Assembly: GCF_038624605.1 (NCBI RefSeq)
Contig: NZ_CP152020.1
Location: 1,357,312-1,421,311 of the forward strand
Direction: 5' to 3'
DNA from: Psychrobacillus sp. FSL K6-4046
GTDB taxonomy: Bacteria > Bacillota > Bacilli > Bacillales_A > Planococcaceae
Length of the DNA: 64,000 nucleotides
This document shows, piece by piece, positions 11,671 to 21,137 of this stretch. The first letter of the stretch is position 1. Every line of letters starts with the position of its first letter. The notes under the pieces are model-generated. The model was not told the origin of the DNA. It saw only the letters and a list, made by a program, of their open reading frames with translations, and ran no database searches. The translations under genes were made by a program, and so were the position numbers.

Positions 11671-12786
11671 ATGACGTCAACTCGTGGTTTAGAAGGAATC
11701 GTAGCGACACAGTCAGCAATAAGCTCTATTATTGATGACACCCTTACATACGTCGGCTATGATATTGATGATTTAACGAACAATGCAAGTTTTGAAGAGG
11801 TAGTTTACCTTTTATGGCATAAACGTCTGCCAAATGCTTCAGAACTAGCAGAGCTAAAACAGCAACTTGCTGATAACATGGCAGTACCTCAAGAAGTTTT
11901 AAATCATTTCAAAACATATCCTATTGATAAAGTTCATCCAATGACTGCTCTTAGAACAGCTGTATCTATGCTAGCATTATATGATGATTCTGCAGAGGAT
12001 ATGTCCGAGGAAGCAAACTACCTTAAAGCTATCCAGTTACAAGCTAAAATGTCTACTTTAGTAACTGCATTTTCTCGTGTACGTAAAGGATTAGAGCCAG
12101 TAGCTCCTAAATCTGATTTAGGCTACGCTGCAAACTTCTTATATATGCTATCTGGTGAGATGCCAGAAGAAATTGAAGTAGAAGCTTTTAACAAAGCATT
12201 AGTACTTCATGCAGACCATGAATTAAATGCATCTACATTCACTGCACGTGTTTGTGTAGCAACTCTTTCTGATATTTACTCAGGTGTTGTTTCAGCTATC
12301 GGTGCTCTTAAAGGGCCACTTCATGGTGGAGCAAACGAACAAGTAATGAAAATGTTAACTGAAATTGATACTCTTGAAAACGTAGATAGCTATGTTCAAG
12401 ATAAATTAGACAACAAAGTGAAAATCATGGGCTTCGGTCACCGCGTTTATAGAAAAGGTGATCCTCGTGCAAAACACTTACGTGAAATGTCTAAAAAACT
12501 AACAGCTCTTCGCGGAGAGTCAAAATTATATGATATGTCTGTACGCATTGAAGAAATCGTAACTGGTCAAAAGAACTTACCACCAAATGTAGATTTCTAT
12601 TCAGCATCTGTGTATCATTCATTAAATATTGATCATGATTTATTTACACCTATTTTTGCAGTTTCTCGTGTATCTGGATGGGTAGCTCATATTCTTGAGC
12701 AATATTCAGACAACCGCTTAATCCGTCCACGTGCAGAATACGTTGGACCTGGTATGCAAAAATACGTTCCAATCGAAGAACGATAA
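11671..12786 (+). CDS. citZ: Citrate synthase
   Basis: 371 residues of a type II, Gram-positive citrate synthase. Conserved blocks are LHADHELNASTFTARV, KGPLHGGANEQV and IMGFGHRVYRKGDPRA with the catalytic histidines, and a C-terminal RPRAEYVGP. It condenses oxaloacetate and acetyl-CoA to open the TCA cycle. GAAGGGGAG precedes the ATG. It is first in the citZ-icd-mdh cluster, whose order matches Bacillus. A stem-loop separates it from icd. Confidence 0.97.
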   Translation: MTSTRGLEGIVATQSAISSIIDDTLTYVGYDIDDLTNNASFEEVVYLLWHKRLPNASELAELKQQLADNMAVPQEVLNHFKTYPIDKVHPMTALRTAVSMLALYDDSAEDMSEEANYLKAIQLQAKMSTLVTAFSRVRKGLEPVAPKSDLGYAANFLYMLSGEMPEEIEVEAFNKALVLHADHELNASTFTARVCVATLSDIYSGVVSAIGALKGPLHGGANEQVMKMLTEIDTLENVDSYVQDKLDNKVKIMGFGHRVYRKGDPRAKHLREMSKKLTALRGESKLYDMSVRIEEIVTGQKNLPPNVDFYSASVYHSLNIDHDLFTPIFAVSRVSGWVAHILEQYSDNRLIRPRAEYVGPGMQKYVPIEER

Positions 12787-12806
12787 TATCAATTGTTTGT
12801 AAAGAT

Positions 12807-12840
12807 TAGGGCTAAAACACATGGTGTGTTATTGGCCCTA
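12807..12840 (+). other. Intercistronic stem-loop between citZ and icd
   Basis: TAGGGC (12807-12812) pairs with GCCCTA (12835-12840), and inside it AACACA (12816-12821) pairs with TGTGTT (12825-12830) over a 3-nt loop. There is no T run, so it is more likely an RNA stability or processing element than a terminator. Confidence 0.55.
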
Positions 12841-12867
12841 TGATTATGATAGTAGGAGGAAATAATA

Positions 12868-14133
12868 ATGACATCTGGTAAAATTACAGTAGAAAACGGT
12901 GTACTTAACGTACCAAACACAGCAATCATTCCATTTATCGAAGGTGACGGAACAGGTCCTGATATCTGGGCAGCAGCTTCACGCGTATTAGAATCTGCAG
13001 TAGAAAAAGCTTATAACGGCGAAAAGAAAATTGAATGGAAAGAAGTACTTGCAGGACAAAAAGCATTCGACCAAACTGGTGAATGGTTACCACAAGAAAC
13101 TTTAGACGTAATCAATGAGTACTTAATCGCTATTAAAGGACCTTTAACAACACCAATCGGTGGAGGAATTCGTTCATTAAACGTAGCTCTACGTCAAGAA
13201 TTAGACCTATACACTTGCCTACGTCCAGTTCGTTATTTCACTGGTGTTCCATCTCCAGTTAAACGTCCTGAAGACACTGATATGGTTATTTTCCGTGAAA
13301 ACACAGAAGATATCTATGCTGGTATTGAATATGCAAAAGGTACAGACAATGCTAAAAAACTAATCGAGTTCTTACAAACAGAATTCGGTGTTAAAAACAT
13401 CCGTTTCCCAGAAACTTCAGGTATCGGTATTAAACCAATTTCTGAAGAAGGTACTAAACGTTTAGTGCGTGCTGCATTAAACTACATTATTAAAGAAGGT
13501 CGTACTTCTTTAACATTAGTACACAAAGGAAATATCATGAAGTTCACTGAAGGAGCTTTCAAAACTTGGGGCTATGAAGTGGCTGAACAAGAATTTGGTG
13601 ACAAAGTATTCACTTGGAACCAATACGATAAAATTAAAGAAGAACAAGGTACTGAAGCAGCTGACAAAGCTCAATCGGATGCAATTGCAGCTGGTAAGAT
13701 CCTAGTTAAGGATTCAATCGCTGATATCTTCTTACAACAAATCTTAACTCGTCCAAAAGAGTTCGATGTAGTTGCTACTATGAACTTAAATGGAGATTAT
13801 ATCTCTGATGCACTTGCTGCACAAGTTGGTGGTATTGGTATCGCTCCTGGAGCTAACATTAACTACGTAACTGGACATGCTATTTTTGAAGCTACTCACG
13901 GTACAGCTCCAAAATATGCTGGTTTAGATAAAGTTAACCCATCTTCAGTAATCCTTTCTGGTGTATTAATGCTTGAACACCTTGGCTGGAACGAAGCTGC
14001 TAAACTAATCATGGATTCCATGGAAAAAACAATTGAATCTAAAGTAGTAACTTACGACTTTGCTCGTCTAATGGATGGCGCTAAAGAAGTTAAGTGTTCA
14101 GAGTTTGCTGACGAATTGATTAAAAATCTTTAA
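12868..14133 (+). CDS. icd: NADP-dependent isocitrate dehydrogenase
   Basis: 421 residues with the bacterial Icd landmarks [14 protein letters not shown], the substrate loop [49 protein letters not shown] and HGTAPKYAG. The serine in GIRSLN is the equivalent of the site phosphorylated in E. coli. It oxidises isocitrate to 2-oxoglutarate. AGGAGG lies before the ATG. Codon use is strongly biased toward ACA, GTA and GAA codons, consistent with high expression. It is the middle gene of the citZ-icd-mdh operon. Confidence 0.97.
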   Translation: MTSGKITVENGVLNVPNTAIIPFIEGDGTGPDIWAAASRVLESAVEKAYNGEKKIEWKEVLAGQKAFDQTGEWLPQETLDVINEYLIAIKGPLTTPIGGGIRSLNVALRQELDLYTCLRPVRYFTGVPSPVKRPEDTDMVIFRENTEDIYAGIEYAKGTDNAKKLIEFLQTEFGVKNIRFPETSGIGIKPISEEGTKRLVRAALNYIIKEGRTSLTLVHKGNIMKFTEGAFKTWGYEVAEQEFGDKVFTWNQYDKIKEEQGTEAADKAQSDAIAAGKILVKDSIADIFLQQILTRPKEFDVVATMNLNGDYISDALAAQVGGIGIAPGANINYVTGHAIFEATHGTAPKYAGLDKVNPSSVILSGVLMLEHLGWNEAAKLIMDSMEKTIESKVVTYDFARLMDGAKEVKCSEFADELIKNL

Positions 14134-14160
14134 TCGGAAGTTATGAAATTTGGTTTAACG

Positions 14161-14186
14161 AAAGAGAGGATTAATTCCTCTCTTTT
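14161..14186 (+). terminator. Stem-loop between icd and mdh, possible partial terminator
   Basis: A perfect 10-bp stem AAAGAGAGGA/TCCTCTCTTT with a 5-nt loop TTAAT. Only a short T stretch ends the second arm, so readthrough into mdh is expected. It may attenuate mdh or protect icd mRNA. Confidence 0.5.
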
Positions 14187-14215
14187 CCAATTTTGGACAA
14201 AAGGAGAGTTACGAC

Positions 14216-15154
14216 ATGACAATGAAACGTAATAAAATCTCAGTTATCGGTAGCGGGTTTACAGGTGCTACTACAGCGTTCCTATTGGCACAAAAAGAAT
14301 TGGGAGATATCGTATTAGTGGATATACCACAAGCTGAAAGCCCTACTAAAGGCAAAGCTTTAGATATGGCGGAGGCTGGACCAGTTCAAGGATTCGATGC
14401 TAGTATTATCGGTACTTCTAATTACGAAGATACGAAGAATTCGGATTTAGTAATTATTACTGCAGGTATTGCACGTAAGCCTGGCATGAGCCGTGACGAT
14501 TTAGTTCAGACAAACCAAAAAGTAATGAAAGCTGTTACTGGAGAAATTATAAAATATTCTCCAAATACAACGATTTTAGTATTAACCAACCCAGTAGATG
14601 CTATGACATATACTGTCTTTAAGGAATCCGGTCTACCGAAGGAAAGAGTGATCGGTCAATCGGGAGTGTTAGATACTGCCCGTTTCCGTACATTTGTTGC
14701 ACAGGAATTAAACCTATCTGTTAAAGACGTAACTGGTTTTGTTCTTGGAGGTCATGGCGATGACATGGTTCCACTTGTAAGATACTCATATGCTGGCGGC
14801 ATACCTTTAGAAAAACTAATGGATAAAGATCGCCTGGAGGCTATTGTGGATCGCACTCGTAAAGGTGGAGCAGAAATTGTTAACCTTTTAGGCAATGGTT
14901 CTGCATACTATGCACCCGCTGCTTCACTTGTAGAAATGGCAGAGGCTATCCTAAAGGATCAAAAACGTGTTCTTCCATCCATTGCATACTTAGAAGGGGA
15001 ATATGGTATGGAAGGTATTTACCTTGGAGTTCCAACCGTTCTAGGAGCAGGTGGCATTGAGAAGATTATAGAACTTGATCTGACGGAAGAAGAAAAAAAT
15101 CTGTTAAGTAAATCTGCTGATGCAGTAAAAGCAGTAATGAAGGTTTTAGCTTAA
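14216..15154 (+). CDS. mdh: Malate dehydrogenase (lactate dehydrogenase-like family)
   Basis: 312 residues. The Rossmann NAD site is [15 protein letters not shown], the catalytic loop [12 protein letters not shown] carries two arginines, and [13 protein letters not shown] carries the catalytic histidine. The short LDH-like length and these motifs match Bacillus Mdh. It interconverts malate and oxaloacetate. AAAGGAGAG lies upstream. It is the third TCA gene of the operon, followed by a terminator. Confidence 0.97.
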   Translation: MTMKRNKISVIGSGFTGATTAFLLAQKELGDIVLVDIPQAESPTKGKALDMAEAGPVQGFDASIIGTSNYEDTKNSDLVIITAGIARKPGMSRDDLVQTNQKVMKAVTGEIIKYSPNTTILVLTNPVDAMTYTVFKESGLPKERVIGQSGVLDTARFRTFVAQELNLSVKDVTGFVLGGHGDDMVPLVRYSYAGGIPLEKLMDKDRLEAIVDRTRKGGAEIVNLLGNGSAYYAPAASLVEMAEAILKDQKRVLPSIAYLEGEYGMEGIYLGVPTVLGAGGIEKIIELDLTEEEKNLLSKSADAVKAVMKVLA

Positions 15155-15165
15155 TAGTCTGATCT

Positions 15166-15198
15166 AATGAGTGAGATTAATTTCTCACTCATTTTTTG
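15166..15198 (+). terminator. Terminator of citZ-icd-mdh
   Basis: An 11-bp perfect stem AATGAGTGAGA/TCTCACTCATT followed by TTTT. Confidence 0.9.
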
Positions 15199-15250
15199 TT
15201 ATGCAGTTAAACTTAATCATTTTAATATATGGCGCATTCTCAATTAAATA

Positions 15251-15277
15251 TGAAACACTTTCTGTTTAATGGACGTA
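15251..15277 (+). promoter_or_regulatory. Candidate ECF (sigma-W-type) promoter upstream of maoC-phoPR-ligase
   Basis: TGAAAC at 15251-15256, a 17-bp spacer and CGTA at 15274-15277. A weaker relative (TGAAAA-N17-CGTG, 15313-15339) lies 62 bp downstream. The next start codon is 145 nt away. The transcribed genes are inferred from strand and spacing. Confidence 0.5.
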
Positions 15278-15422
15278 ACCTAATGCAACATTTCTTCCTA
15301 AGGAACGTCTGTTGAAAAGAGTGTATTCAGCCATACGTGAATATAGTAGTATCGTTTGTTGCGTTCCTCTAATAATTATTGATAAGATATAGGTAACTTA
15401 AATGTAGGGAGTTGAAACATAA

Positions 15423-15866
15423 TTGCTAGGGAGAATGTCTAGAATCGGAAAGAGTATACAAGATTTAATCATCGGAGAAAAACTGTCTATCACAGAGAAA
15501 ATCGAGGATAAAGATATACTACTATACTTAGGATTGACAAATGATAACAATCCTCTTTATATTCAACATGATTTTGCTTCCAAAACAGAATATGAAAAAC
15601 CAATTGTACCTACGATTATGTTGACTGGTATTGTAACTTCTGCAATATCCAAATATCTTCCTGGTCCAGGTTCTCATGTTTATAGGCAAGAGATTACGTT
15701 TCCTGTACCTGCGTACCATTATTCCTTAATAACATTTACGTTTGTAATTACCGATATTAATGTACATAAAAATGAAGTTAGTATAGAAGTTGAAGACCGT
15801 AACGAGGAAAAGGAAACAGTCTTACAAGGTAAGTTTCTTGTAGCTCCTCCCACTTTACAACCTTAA
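15423..15866 (+). CDS. MaoC-like hot-dog fold protein
   Basis: 147 residues from a TTG start with TAGGGAG 11-12 nt upstream. The ATG four codons later is the alternative start but sits too close to its own purine tract. The hot-dog region shows TNDNNPLYIQHDFA and PTIMLTG. In active (R)-enoyl-CoA hydratases the motif is NPxHxD; here the histidine is replaced by tyrosine, so hydratase activity is uncertain. It lies between mdh and phoP, reading the same way, 75 nt before phoP. Confidence 0.75.
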   Translation: MLGRMSRIGKSIQDLIIGEKLSITEKIEDKDILLYLGLTNDNNPLYIQHDFASKTEYEKPIVPTIMLTGIVTSAISKYLPGPGSHVYRQEITFPVPAYHYSLITFTFVITDINVHKNEVSIEVEDRNEEKETVLQGKFLVAPPTLQP

Positions 15867-15940
15867 CATACTATAATAAGTATCGGTTTAGTTGGCTGAT
15901 TTGGAATGGGGGTTTCAAATCGACTATGGAGGCTAGGATA

Positions 15941-16648
15941 ATGAAAAAAGTATTAGTAGTAGATGATGAAAGTTCGATTGTAACTTTATTGAAATATAAT
16001 TTAGAGGAAGCTGGTTTTCAAGTTATTACTGCTGCTGATGGGCGTGAAGGCTTGAATTATGCTGTGGAGGAAAAGCCAGATGTAATCGTTCTGGACTGGA
16101 TGTTACCGTATCTAGATGGTATGGAAGTGTGTAAGGAGCTAAGGCTAAGAAAGATACAAACACCTATAATCATGCTGACAGCCAAAGGGGAAGAGTTTGA
16201 TAAAGTGCTTGGACTCGAACTAGGAGCAGATGACTATATGACAAAGCCATTTAGCCCTCGAGAGGTTACTGCGAGAGTAAAGGCGATGATTCGTAGAAGT
16301 GTATTAACATCCGAGCATCAAAAGAAAAATGCGGATGACAACTATACCTTTGGCGGTTTAAAAATATTTCCTGATCGCTTTGAAGTTCTTTTGAATGACC
16401 AGCCCTTAGAATTTACCCCAAAAGAATTTGAGCTGCTAGTGTATTTAATTGAAAACAAAAATAGAGTGTTAACTCGTGATCAGCTGTTAAGCTCAGTATG
16501 GAATTACGATTTTGCGGGTGATACAAGGATTGTAGATGTTCACATTAGTCACCTTAGAGATAAAATTGAAGAAAATAGCCGTAAGCCTATGTATATTAAA
16601 ACCATTAGAGGGCTTGGATACAAGTTTGAGGAGCCAAAGTCAATATGA
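15941..16648 (+). CDS. phoP: PhoP response regulator (OmpR family)
   Basis: 235 residues from the ATG at 15941, chosen because GGAGG lies 8 nt before it. An in-frame ATG at 15926 would overlap that ribosome site. The receiver domain has the acidic pair D8/D9, the phospho-acceptor D52 in VLDWMLP, T in MLTAKGEE, and K in TKPFSP. The C-terminal winged helix carries LEFTPKEFELLVYL and DTRIVDVHISHLRDKIE. The location after mdh and before phoR matches PhoP, which governs the phosphate starvation and wall teichoic acid response. Confidence 0.93.
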   Translation: MKKVLVVDDESSIVTLLKYNLEEAGFQVITAADGREGLNYAVEEKPDVIVLDWMLPYLDGMEVCKELRLRKIQTPIIMLTAKGEEFDKVLGLELGADDYMTKPFSPREVTARVKAMIRRSVLTSEHQKKNADDNYTFGGLKIFPDRFEVLLNDQPLEFTPKEFELLVYLIENKNRVLTRDQLLSSVWNYDFAGDTRIVDVHISHLRDKIEENSRKPMYIKTIRGLGYKFEEPKSI

Positions 16649-18177
16649 GTTTTCACAATAGAATATTTCGTATTTATTCTATTTTAATCGGACTAATTTT
16701 ACTTGGAGTCGGTTTAGTATTGGCTCAAATATTTCCTATTTTTATCGAGCGTACTACTAGTACGAGTATTGATGGGAAAATTGAGGATATCGAAAGTTAT
16801 ATAAGTACAACAAATATCACTTCCGAGGAAAGACAAGAAATCATTAATCATTTAAATGCTTCTTTGTTAGAAGAAGATGTGAATTTTATTCAAATGAATT
16901 TATGGATTGCATTAGCGTTTATCCTTATATTAGCTTATCTAATTGCTTTAATCATTAGCTTTAATATAATGAAAAGATACTCGCAGCCAGTTGAGCACTT
17001 AACGGAAACTGCAATGGAGCTAGCTAGAGGAAATTATCGAATACGAGCTTTTGAGGATGGTTTTTCAGGAATGTCCAAGCTTACAAATTCGATTAATATA
17101 TTAGCTAGAAATCTTCAAGATATATCTATCATGCGTGAAACCGAAAAAGAACGATTAAAAACGCTCATTGAGAATATGGGAAGCGGATTAATCATGATAG
17201 ACCGCAGCGGAGTAGTGAGTATAGTTAATCGCTCGTTTCTTAACCAGTTGCAGCTAAGCTTTGAACAAGTAGACGGAAAACAATTTCGTAAAATTGGATT
17301 ACCCGAACAAATAGAAACGTTTATAGAAAAGCTGTTTTTGACGGAAATGCTAAGCAAGGAACAAATTGAAATACAACGTAATTTAAGTACATACCACCTC
17401 GTAGCATACGGTGCTCCTGTAATTGGGGAGCATGGAAGATGGCTTGGGATTGTCGTAGTATTTCATGATGTCACTGAATTGATCAAACTGGAGCAGGTAA
17501 GAAAAGACTTTGTTGCGAATGTTTCACACGAATTAAAAACTCCTGTGACTTCCATTAAAGGATTTTCTGAAACCCTTTTATATGGTGCCTATAAAAAAGA
17601 AGATACGTTATTATCATTTTTAGAAATCATATACAAGGAAAGCAATCGTCTTCAAATGCTTATTAATGATTTATTAGACCTATCAACAGTAGAACAAGCA
17701 GGGTATGAAATTAAGTTAAGTAAAGTAAGACTATATGATGTACTCATGCAAAGCATGGAAATGACTAATCATTTATTAGAAGAAAAAAATATGGAATTAA
17801 CTCTAACCTTAGATGAGAAGGTAGAGGTACTGGGAGATTCCAACCGAATTATGCAAATTATGATGAATTTATTGACCAATGCTATTACCTACTCATCAGA
17901 AAATACCTTCATCACGGTGAATATAGGAAAAGACAAAAAATATGGTTACTTCACAATTAAGGACCAAGGAATTGGTATTAAGGAAGAAGAGGTAGAACGC
18001 ATATTTGAACGTTTTTATCGAGTGGACCGTGCAAGAAGTCGTAATTCAGGTGGTACAGGATTAGGCTTGGCAATCGTCAAGCATATTGTGGAAGCTCATC
18101 ATGGTTTAATAAAAGTTGAAAGTGAGATTGGAAAAGGTACGGCTTTTACTGTGTATATTCCACTCACGAAAAGTTAA
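16645..18177 (+). CDS. phoR: PhoR sensor histidine kinase with reduced extracytoplasmic domain
   Basis: 510 residues. The start overlaps the phoP stop by four bases. Order of parts: first membrane helix (about 9-30), a short external segment (about 31-83), second helix (about 86-108), HAMP, PAS (about 165-270), H-box FVANVSHELKTP with H295, N-box NLLTNAITYS, DQGIGIKEEE and GGTGLGLAIV. B. subtilis PhoR has a larger external sensor domain; here only about 50 residues remain, which points to the cytoplasmic PAS domain as the sensor. It phosphorylates PhoP. Confidence 0.92.
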   Translation: MSFHNRIFRIYSILIGLILLGVGLVLAQIFPIFIERTTSTSIDGKIEDIESYISTTNITSEERQEIINHLNASLLEEDVNFIQMNLWIALAFILILAYLIALIISFNIMKRYSQPVEHLTETAMELARGNYRIRAFEDGFSGMSKLTNSINILARNLQDISIMRETEKERLKTLIENMGSGLIMIDRSGVVSIVNRSFLNQLQLSFEQVDGKQFRKIGLPEQIETFIEKLFLTEMLSKEQIEIQRNLSTYHLVAYGAPVIGEHGRWLGIVVVFHDVTELIKLEQVRKDFVANVSHELKTPVTSIKGFSETLLYGAYKKEDTLLSFLEIIYKESNRLQMLINDLLDLSTVEQAGYEIKLSKVRLYDVLMQSMEMTNHLLEEKNMELTLTLDEKVEVLGDSNRIMQIMMNLLTNAITYSSENTFITVNIGKDKKYGYFTIKDQGIGIKEEEVERIFERFYRVDRARSRNSGGTGLGLAIVKHIVEAHHGLIKVESEIGKGTAFTVYIPLTKS

Positions 18178-18189
18178 TGGAGGTCCATC

Positions 18190-19404
18190 ATGAATAATCA
18201 ACCCTTTATCCCTATTATAATTGGGACAGATATGAACGCATACAATATGTCCATTTCCTTTCACGAGGAGTATGGTATTAAACCAATTTTAGTAGGTAAA
18301 GAAGAAATGTCCTTCACTAAATTAAGCAGTGTCATTGAACATATTGAAATACACTCAAACTTATGGGACCAATCTGCTTTTGTATCCGTTTTGACAGAAG
18401 TAGCAAAAAAATATAAAACAGCAGATAAGCAGTTACTATTAATCGGCACGAATGATTTTTATGTTCGTTTAATCATTGAGAATGCAGACGTTTTAAAAGA
18501 AATGTATGTGTTTAACTATATGACCGAGGATCTAATGAACAACCTTTTAGTAAAATCGAACTTTTATAAGCTTTGTGAAGAGCATGGAATCGACACACCT
18601 AAAACATATTTCTACTCATGCTCTAAAAAACAACCTTTTACTGAAGAGGTGCTTTTCCCGTTAATCATTAAGCCTAGTAACGGCGTAGAATATTATAAGC
18701 ATAAATTTGCTGGTCAACAAAAAGTATACCGAGTAGAGTCTCAGCAAGAATTAGATGAAGTTATTCGCAAAGTAAATGAGAGCGGCTATGAGGAAGATTT
18801 GATCATCCAGGATTATATTCCTGGAGACGATACTTACATGTGGGATTCTGTATTTTATGTTAGCTCAAAAGGGCAGGCACAGCTAAGTACACTTGCTCAA
18901 GTAGTTTTACAAGAGCATACAGTGACTGCAATCGGAAATTATACTGCTCTTATTACTCGTTACGATGAAGAGTTAATGAAAAAGCTTCAACACTTCTTAG
19001 AGGCAGTTGGATACGTTGGCTTTGCTAACTTCGACTTAAAATACGATGAGCGAGACGGAAAATATAAAGTTTTTGAAGTAAATATTAGACAAGGTAGATC
19101 AAGCTATTATGTAACTGCACTGGGACATAATATGGCACGATATATTGTGGATGACGTTATTTATAACAAAGAAAAGCCTTTGACGCTATTAAATGAACAT
19201 TACCTATTTACGGTTGTTCCTAAAATAGTGTTGAAGAAATTTGTGGATAATCTATCTATCCAGCAGGAAATTCGTTTGCTGTTAGGGGAAGGTAAGTGGG
19301 GTAACCCGTTGTTTTATAAAGGGGACAAGCATTTCAAACGTAAGTTATATTTGATGGCTCGTCAGGTGAATTATTATAAAAAGTACAAAAATAATCAGTG
19401 GTAA
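18190..19404 (+). CDS. ATP-grasp ligase, probable peptidoglycan cross-bridge D-aspartate (or D-glutamate) ligase
   Basis: 404 residues. The N terminus (FIPIIIGTDMNAYNMSISF), the central NFYKLCEEHGIDTPKTYF region and LIIKPSNGVEYYKHKF resemble, from memory, the Enterococcus faecium D-aspartate ligase. The ATP-grasp features LIIQDYIPGDDTYMWDSV and FKVFEVNIR-type metal site (KYKVFEVNIRQGRSS) are visible. Such enzymes attach D-Asp to the lysine of the wall precursor, forming L-Lys-D-Asp bridges, fitting Planococcaceae wall chemistry. GGAGG precedes the ATG, 12 nt after phoR, so it is likely cotranscribed with phoPR. The amino acid used cannot be decided from sequence. Confidence 0.75.
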   Translation: MNNQPFIPIIIGTDMNAYNMSISFHEEYGIKPILVGKEEMSFTKLSSVIEHIEIHSNLWDQSAFVSVLTEVAKKYKTADKQLLLIGTNDFYVRLIIENADVLKEMYVFNYMTEDLMNNLLVKSNFYKLCEEHGIDTPKTYFYSCSKKQPFTEEVLFPLIIKPSNGVEYYKHKFAGQQKVYRVESQQELDEVIRKVNESGYEEDLIIQDYIPGDDTYMWDSVFYVSSKGQAQLSTLAQVVLQEHTVTAIGNYTALITRYDEELMKKLQHFLEAVGYVGFANFDLKYDERDGKYKVFEVNIRQGRSSYYVTALGHNMARYIVDDVIYNKEKPLTLLNEHYLFTVVPKIVLKKFVDNLSIQQEIRLLLGEGKWGNPLFYKGDKHFKRKLYLMARQVNYYKKYKNNQW

Positions 19405-19570
19405 GTAAATTTTTACAAGAAATTCACATGCCATTTACATTGCTTTGATAGAGTTTAGATAGACCCCCTTTTCCAAATGAAATACTTTAAAAGGCTAGCA
19501 TTTATTGCTGGCCTTTTAATTATGGCTATGGATTTCAGTCTAGTACTAGGTTTAAATGAAAAGTAGGAGG

Positions 19571-19684
19571 TAGTGAGGCAGATTTCCGCTCTAGGCGGAC
19601 GCTTTCCGTGGGGTGAGCGATAAGCCATCACCCATCGCTAACGCGCGTGGTTGTGATGTCTTATCTGTCTCACTCATCCCACAG
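19571..19684 (+). repeat. Host palindromic repeat, left part (split by the IS)
   Basis: A GC-richer segment with AGGCGGACGCTTTCCGTGGG, resuming after the IS at 21281 as CCCACAGGAGTCGCCGCCTG. Joined, the two ends form an imperfect inverted repeat (AGGCGG/CCGCCT and GTGGG/CCCAC). Related fragments lie at 3634-3675, 38781-38856 and 58024-58057. Confidence 0.65.
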
Positions 19685-19723
19685 CATAGCTATCAAGTTA
19701 AGAAGTTTATAAAAACCCTCGAG

Positions 19724-19746
19724 GTTGGTATAGAAAACTAACCAAC
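19724..19746 (+). promoter_or_regulatory. Hairpin directly before the transposase ribosome site
   Basis: GTTGGT (19724-19729) pairs with ACCAAC (19741-19746), ending immediately before AGGAGG at 19747-19752. Such hairpins in IS elements can limit translation from transcripts entering from outside. The role here is inferred. Confidence 0.45.
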
Positions 19747-19760
19747 AGGAGGTGCTTCAC

Positions 19761-21137
19761 ATGAAAAAAACAGATTTAGACGAATGGAAACTCTTAATGG
19801 AACAATTGTATAAACTATTTTCCCCAGATAAGTTGGATTGTTGGGCCAAAGAATCAGGATGGATCAAACGAAAACGAAAGCTTGATGCGTATTCATTTCT
19901 CCACATCCTTCTTTATCATTGCGGAAACCTGGCCGGCAGTTCGCTACGCGAGCTCAGCCTGTCATTAGAAGAAACCTGTCATATTTCTATGACTCCAGAG
20001 GCAATAAACCAACGTTTAAATAAAGAATTAATTGTATTTCTAAAAAAGTGTTTGGAACATTTTATACAAGTGGAGTTAAATTATCAGTTGCCGATCAGTG
20101 ACGAACTACGAAAATTTTGTGAGAGGATCCGTATAATAGACGCGACCATCCATTCCCTTCCTTCGGATTTGAAGGAGACTTTTCCTGGCGTCTATCGAGC
20201 CGAATTAAAATGCCAACTGGAGTATGAATTCCTGACAGGACAGTTCATATTGGCTGACTGGATGAACGGAAAGGAAAACGATTCTCTATATGGGAAGAAT
20301 CGATTAGAGACGGTCTCACCTGGCGATTTATTTCTACAAGACTTGGGTTATTTCCATCTACCCACCTTCCAAAAAATTGATGAGTCCGGGGGCTATTTCG
20401 TCTCTAGAGTTCGACCAGATTGTTCTATCTATACAGGGAATCCCAACCCTCGTTACCATGCCGATGGCAGGGTCGTCAAATCCTCTTTTTATCAGAAGGA
20501 ATCTTTGGCAGAGCACCTGGAACAAATGGAGCGTGGCTCCGTAAGGGAATGGGAGGAAGTTTATGTGGGGTATGACTATAAATTCCCTACCCGTTTAATT
20601 TTGTATCGCCATACAGAGGAACAAGATAAAAGTGATCAGTATAAACGTAAACATTCACGTTACCAGACAAAGGAGCACGTAAGAGCGCTAGATGGGGCGA
20701 CGATTATTATGACAAACCTCCCGGATACTATCCCAGCTGAGAAAGTGATGGACCTTTACCGATTGCGCTGGCAGATCGAGTTATTGTTTAAAGGATGGAA
20801 ATCTAATTTCCCGACCACTTTTTATAAACAGATAAAGGAAGAACGTGTCCTATGTCATTTTTTCGCTCATTTATTATTGTTTCTAATCACAACTACAACA
20901 ACTTATCAGGCACGTTTATTCTTGCTAGAGAAATCTAGAATAGAGATAAGCATTCAAAAGGGCATCTCAGTTGCACTACGCTTTATTCGCTTGATGTTTG
21001 AAAGCATAAAAAAATACACCAAGCTTACCAATGGGGTACTGAAAAGGTTTCATGGTGCTCTTTGTAAACATGCATTGAAAACAAAAGGGCCACCTGAAAA
21101 GGATCCATTGATTATACTCGGTGCAAATTACAGTTAG
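19761..21137 (+). CDS. IS4-family (IS231 group) DDE transposase
   Basis: 458 residues from the ATG 8 nt after AGGAGG; an in-frame GTG at 19752 overlaps that site. The DDE triad regions are RIIDATIHSLPSDL (first Asp), LFLQDLGYF (second Asp), and the signature YRLRWQIELLFKGWK, which fits Y-x2-R-x3-E-x6-K with the catalytic Glu. No frameshift or stop interrupts it, so it should be functional. Base use is richer in GC than in the neighbouring genes, consistent with a mobile origin. Confidence 0.95.
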   Translation: MKKTDLDEWKLLMEQLYKLFSPDKLDCWAKESGWIKRKRKLDAYSFLHILLYHCGNLAGSSLRELSLSLEETCHISMTPEAINQRLNKELIVFLKKCLEHFIQVELNYQLPISDELRKFCERIRIIDATIHSLPSDLKETFPGVYRAELKCQLEYEFLTGQFILADWMNGKENDSLYGKNRLETVSPGDLFLQDLGYFHLPTFQKIDESGGYFVSRVRPDCSIYTGNPNPRYHADGRVVKSSFYQKESLAEHLEQMERGSVREWEEVYVGYDYKFPTRLILYRHTEEQDKSDQYKRKHSRYQTKEHVRALDGATIIMTNLPDTIPAEKVMDLYRLRWQIELLFKGWKSNFPTTFYKQIKEERVLCHFFAHLLLFLITTTTTYQARLFLLEKSRIEISIQKGISVALRFIRLMFESIKKYTKLTNGVLKRFHGALCKHALKTKGPPEKDPLIILGANYS

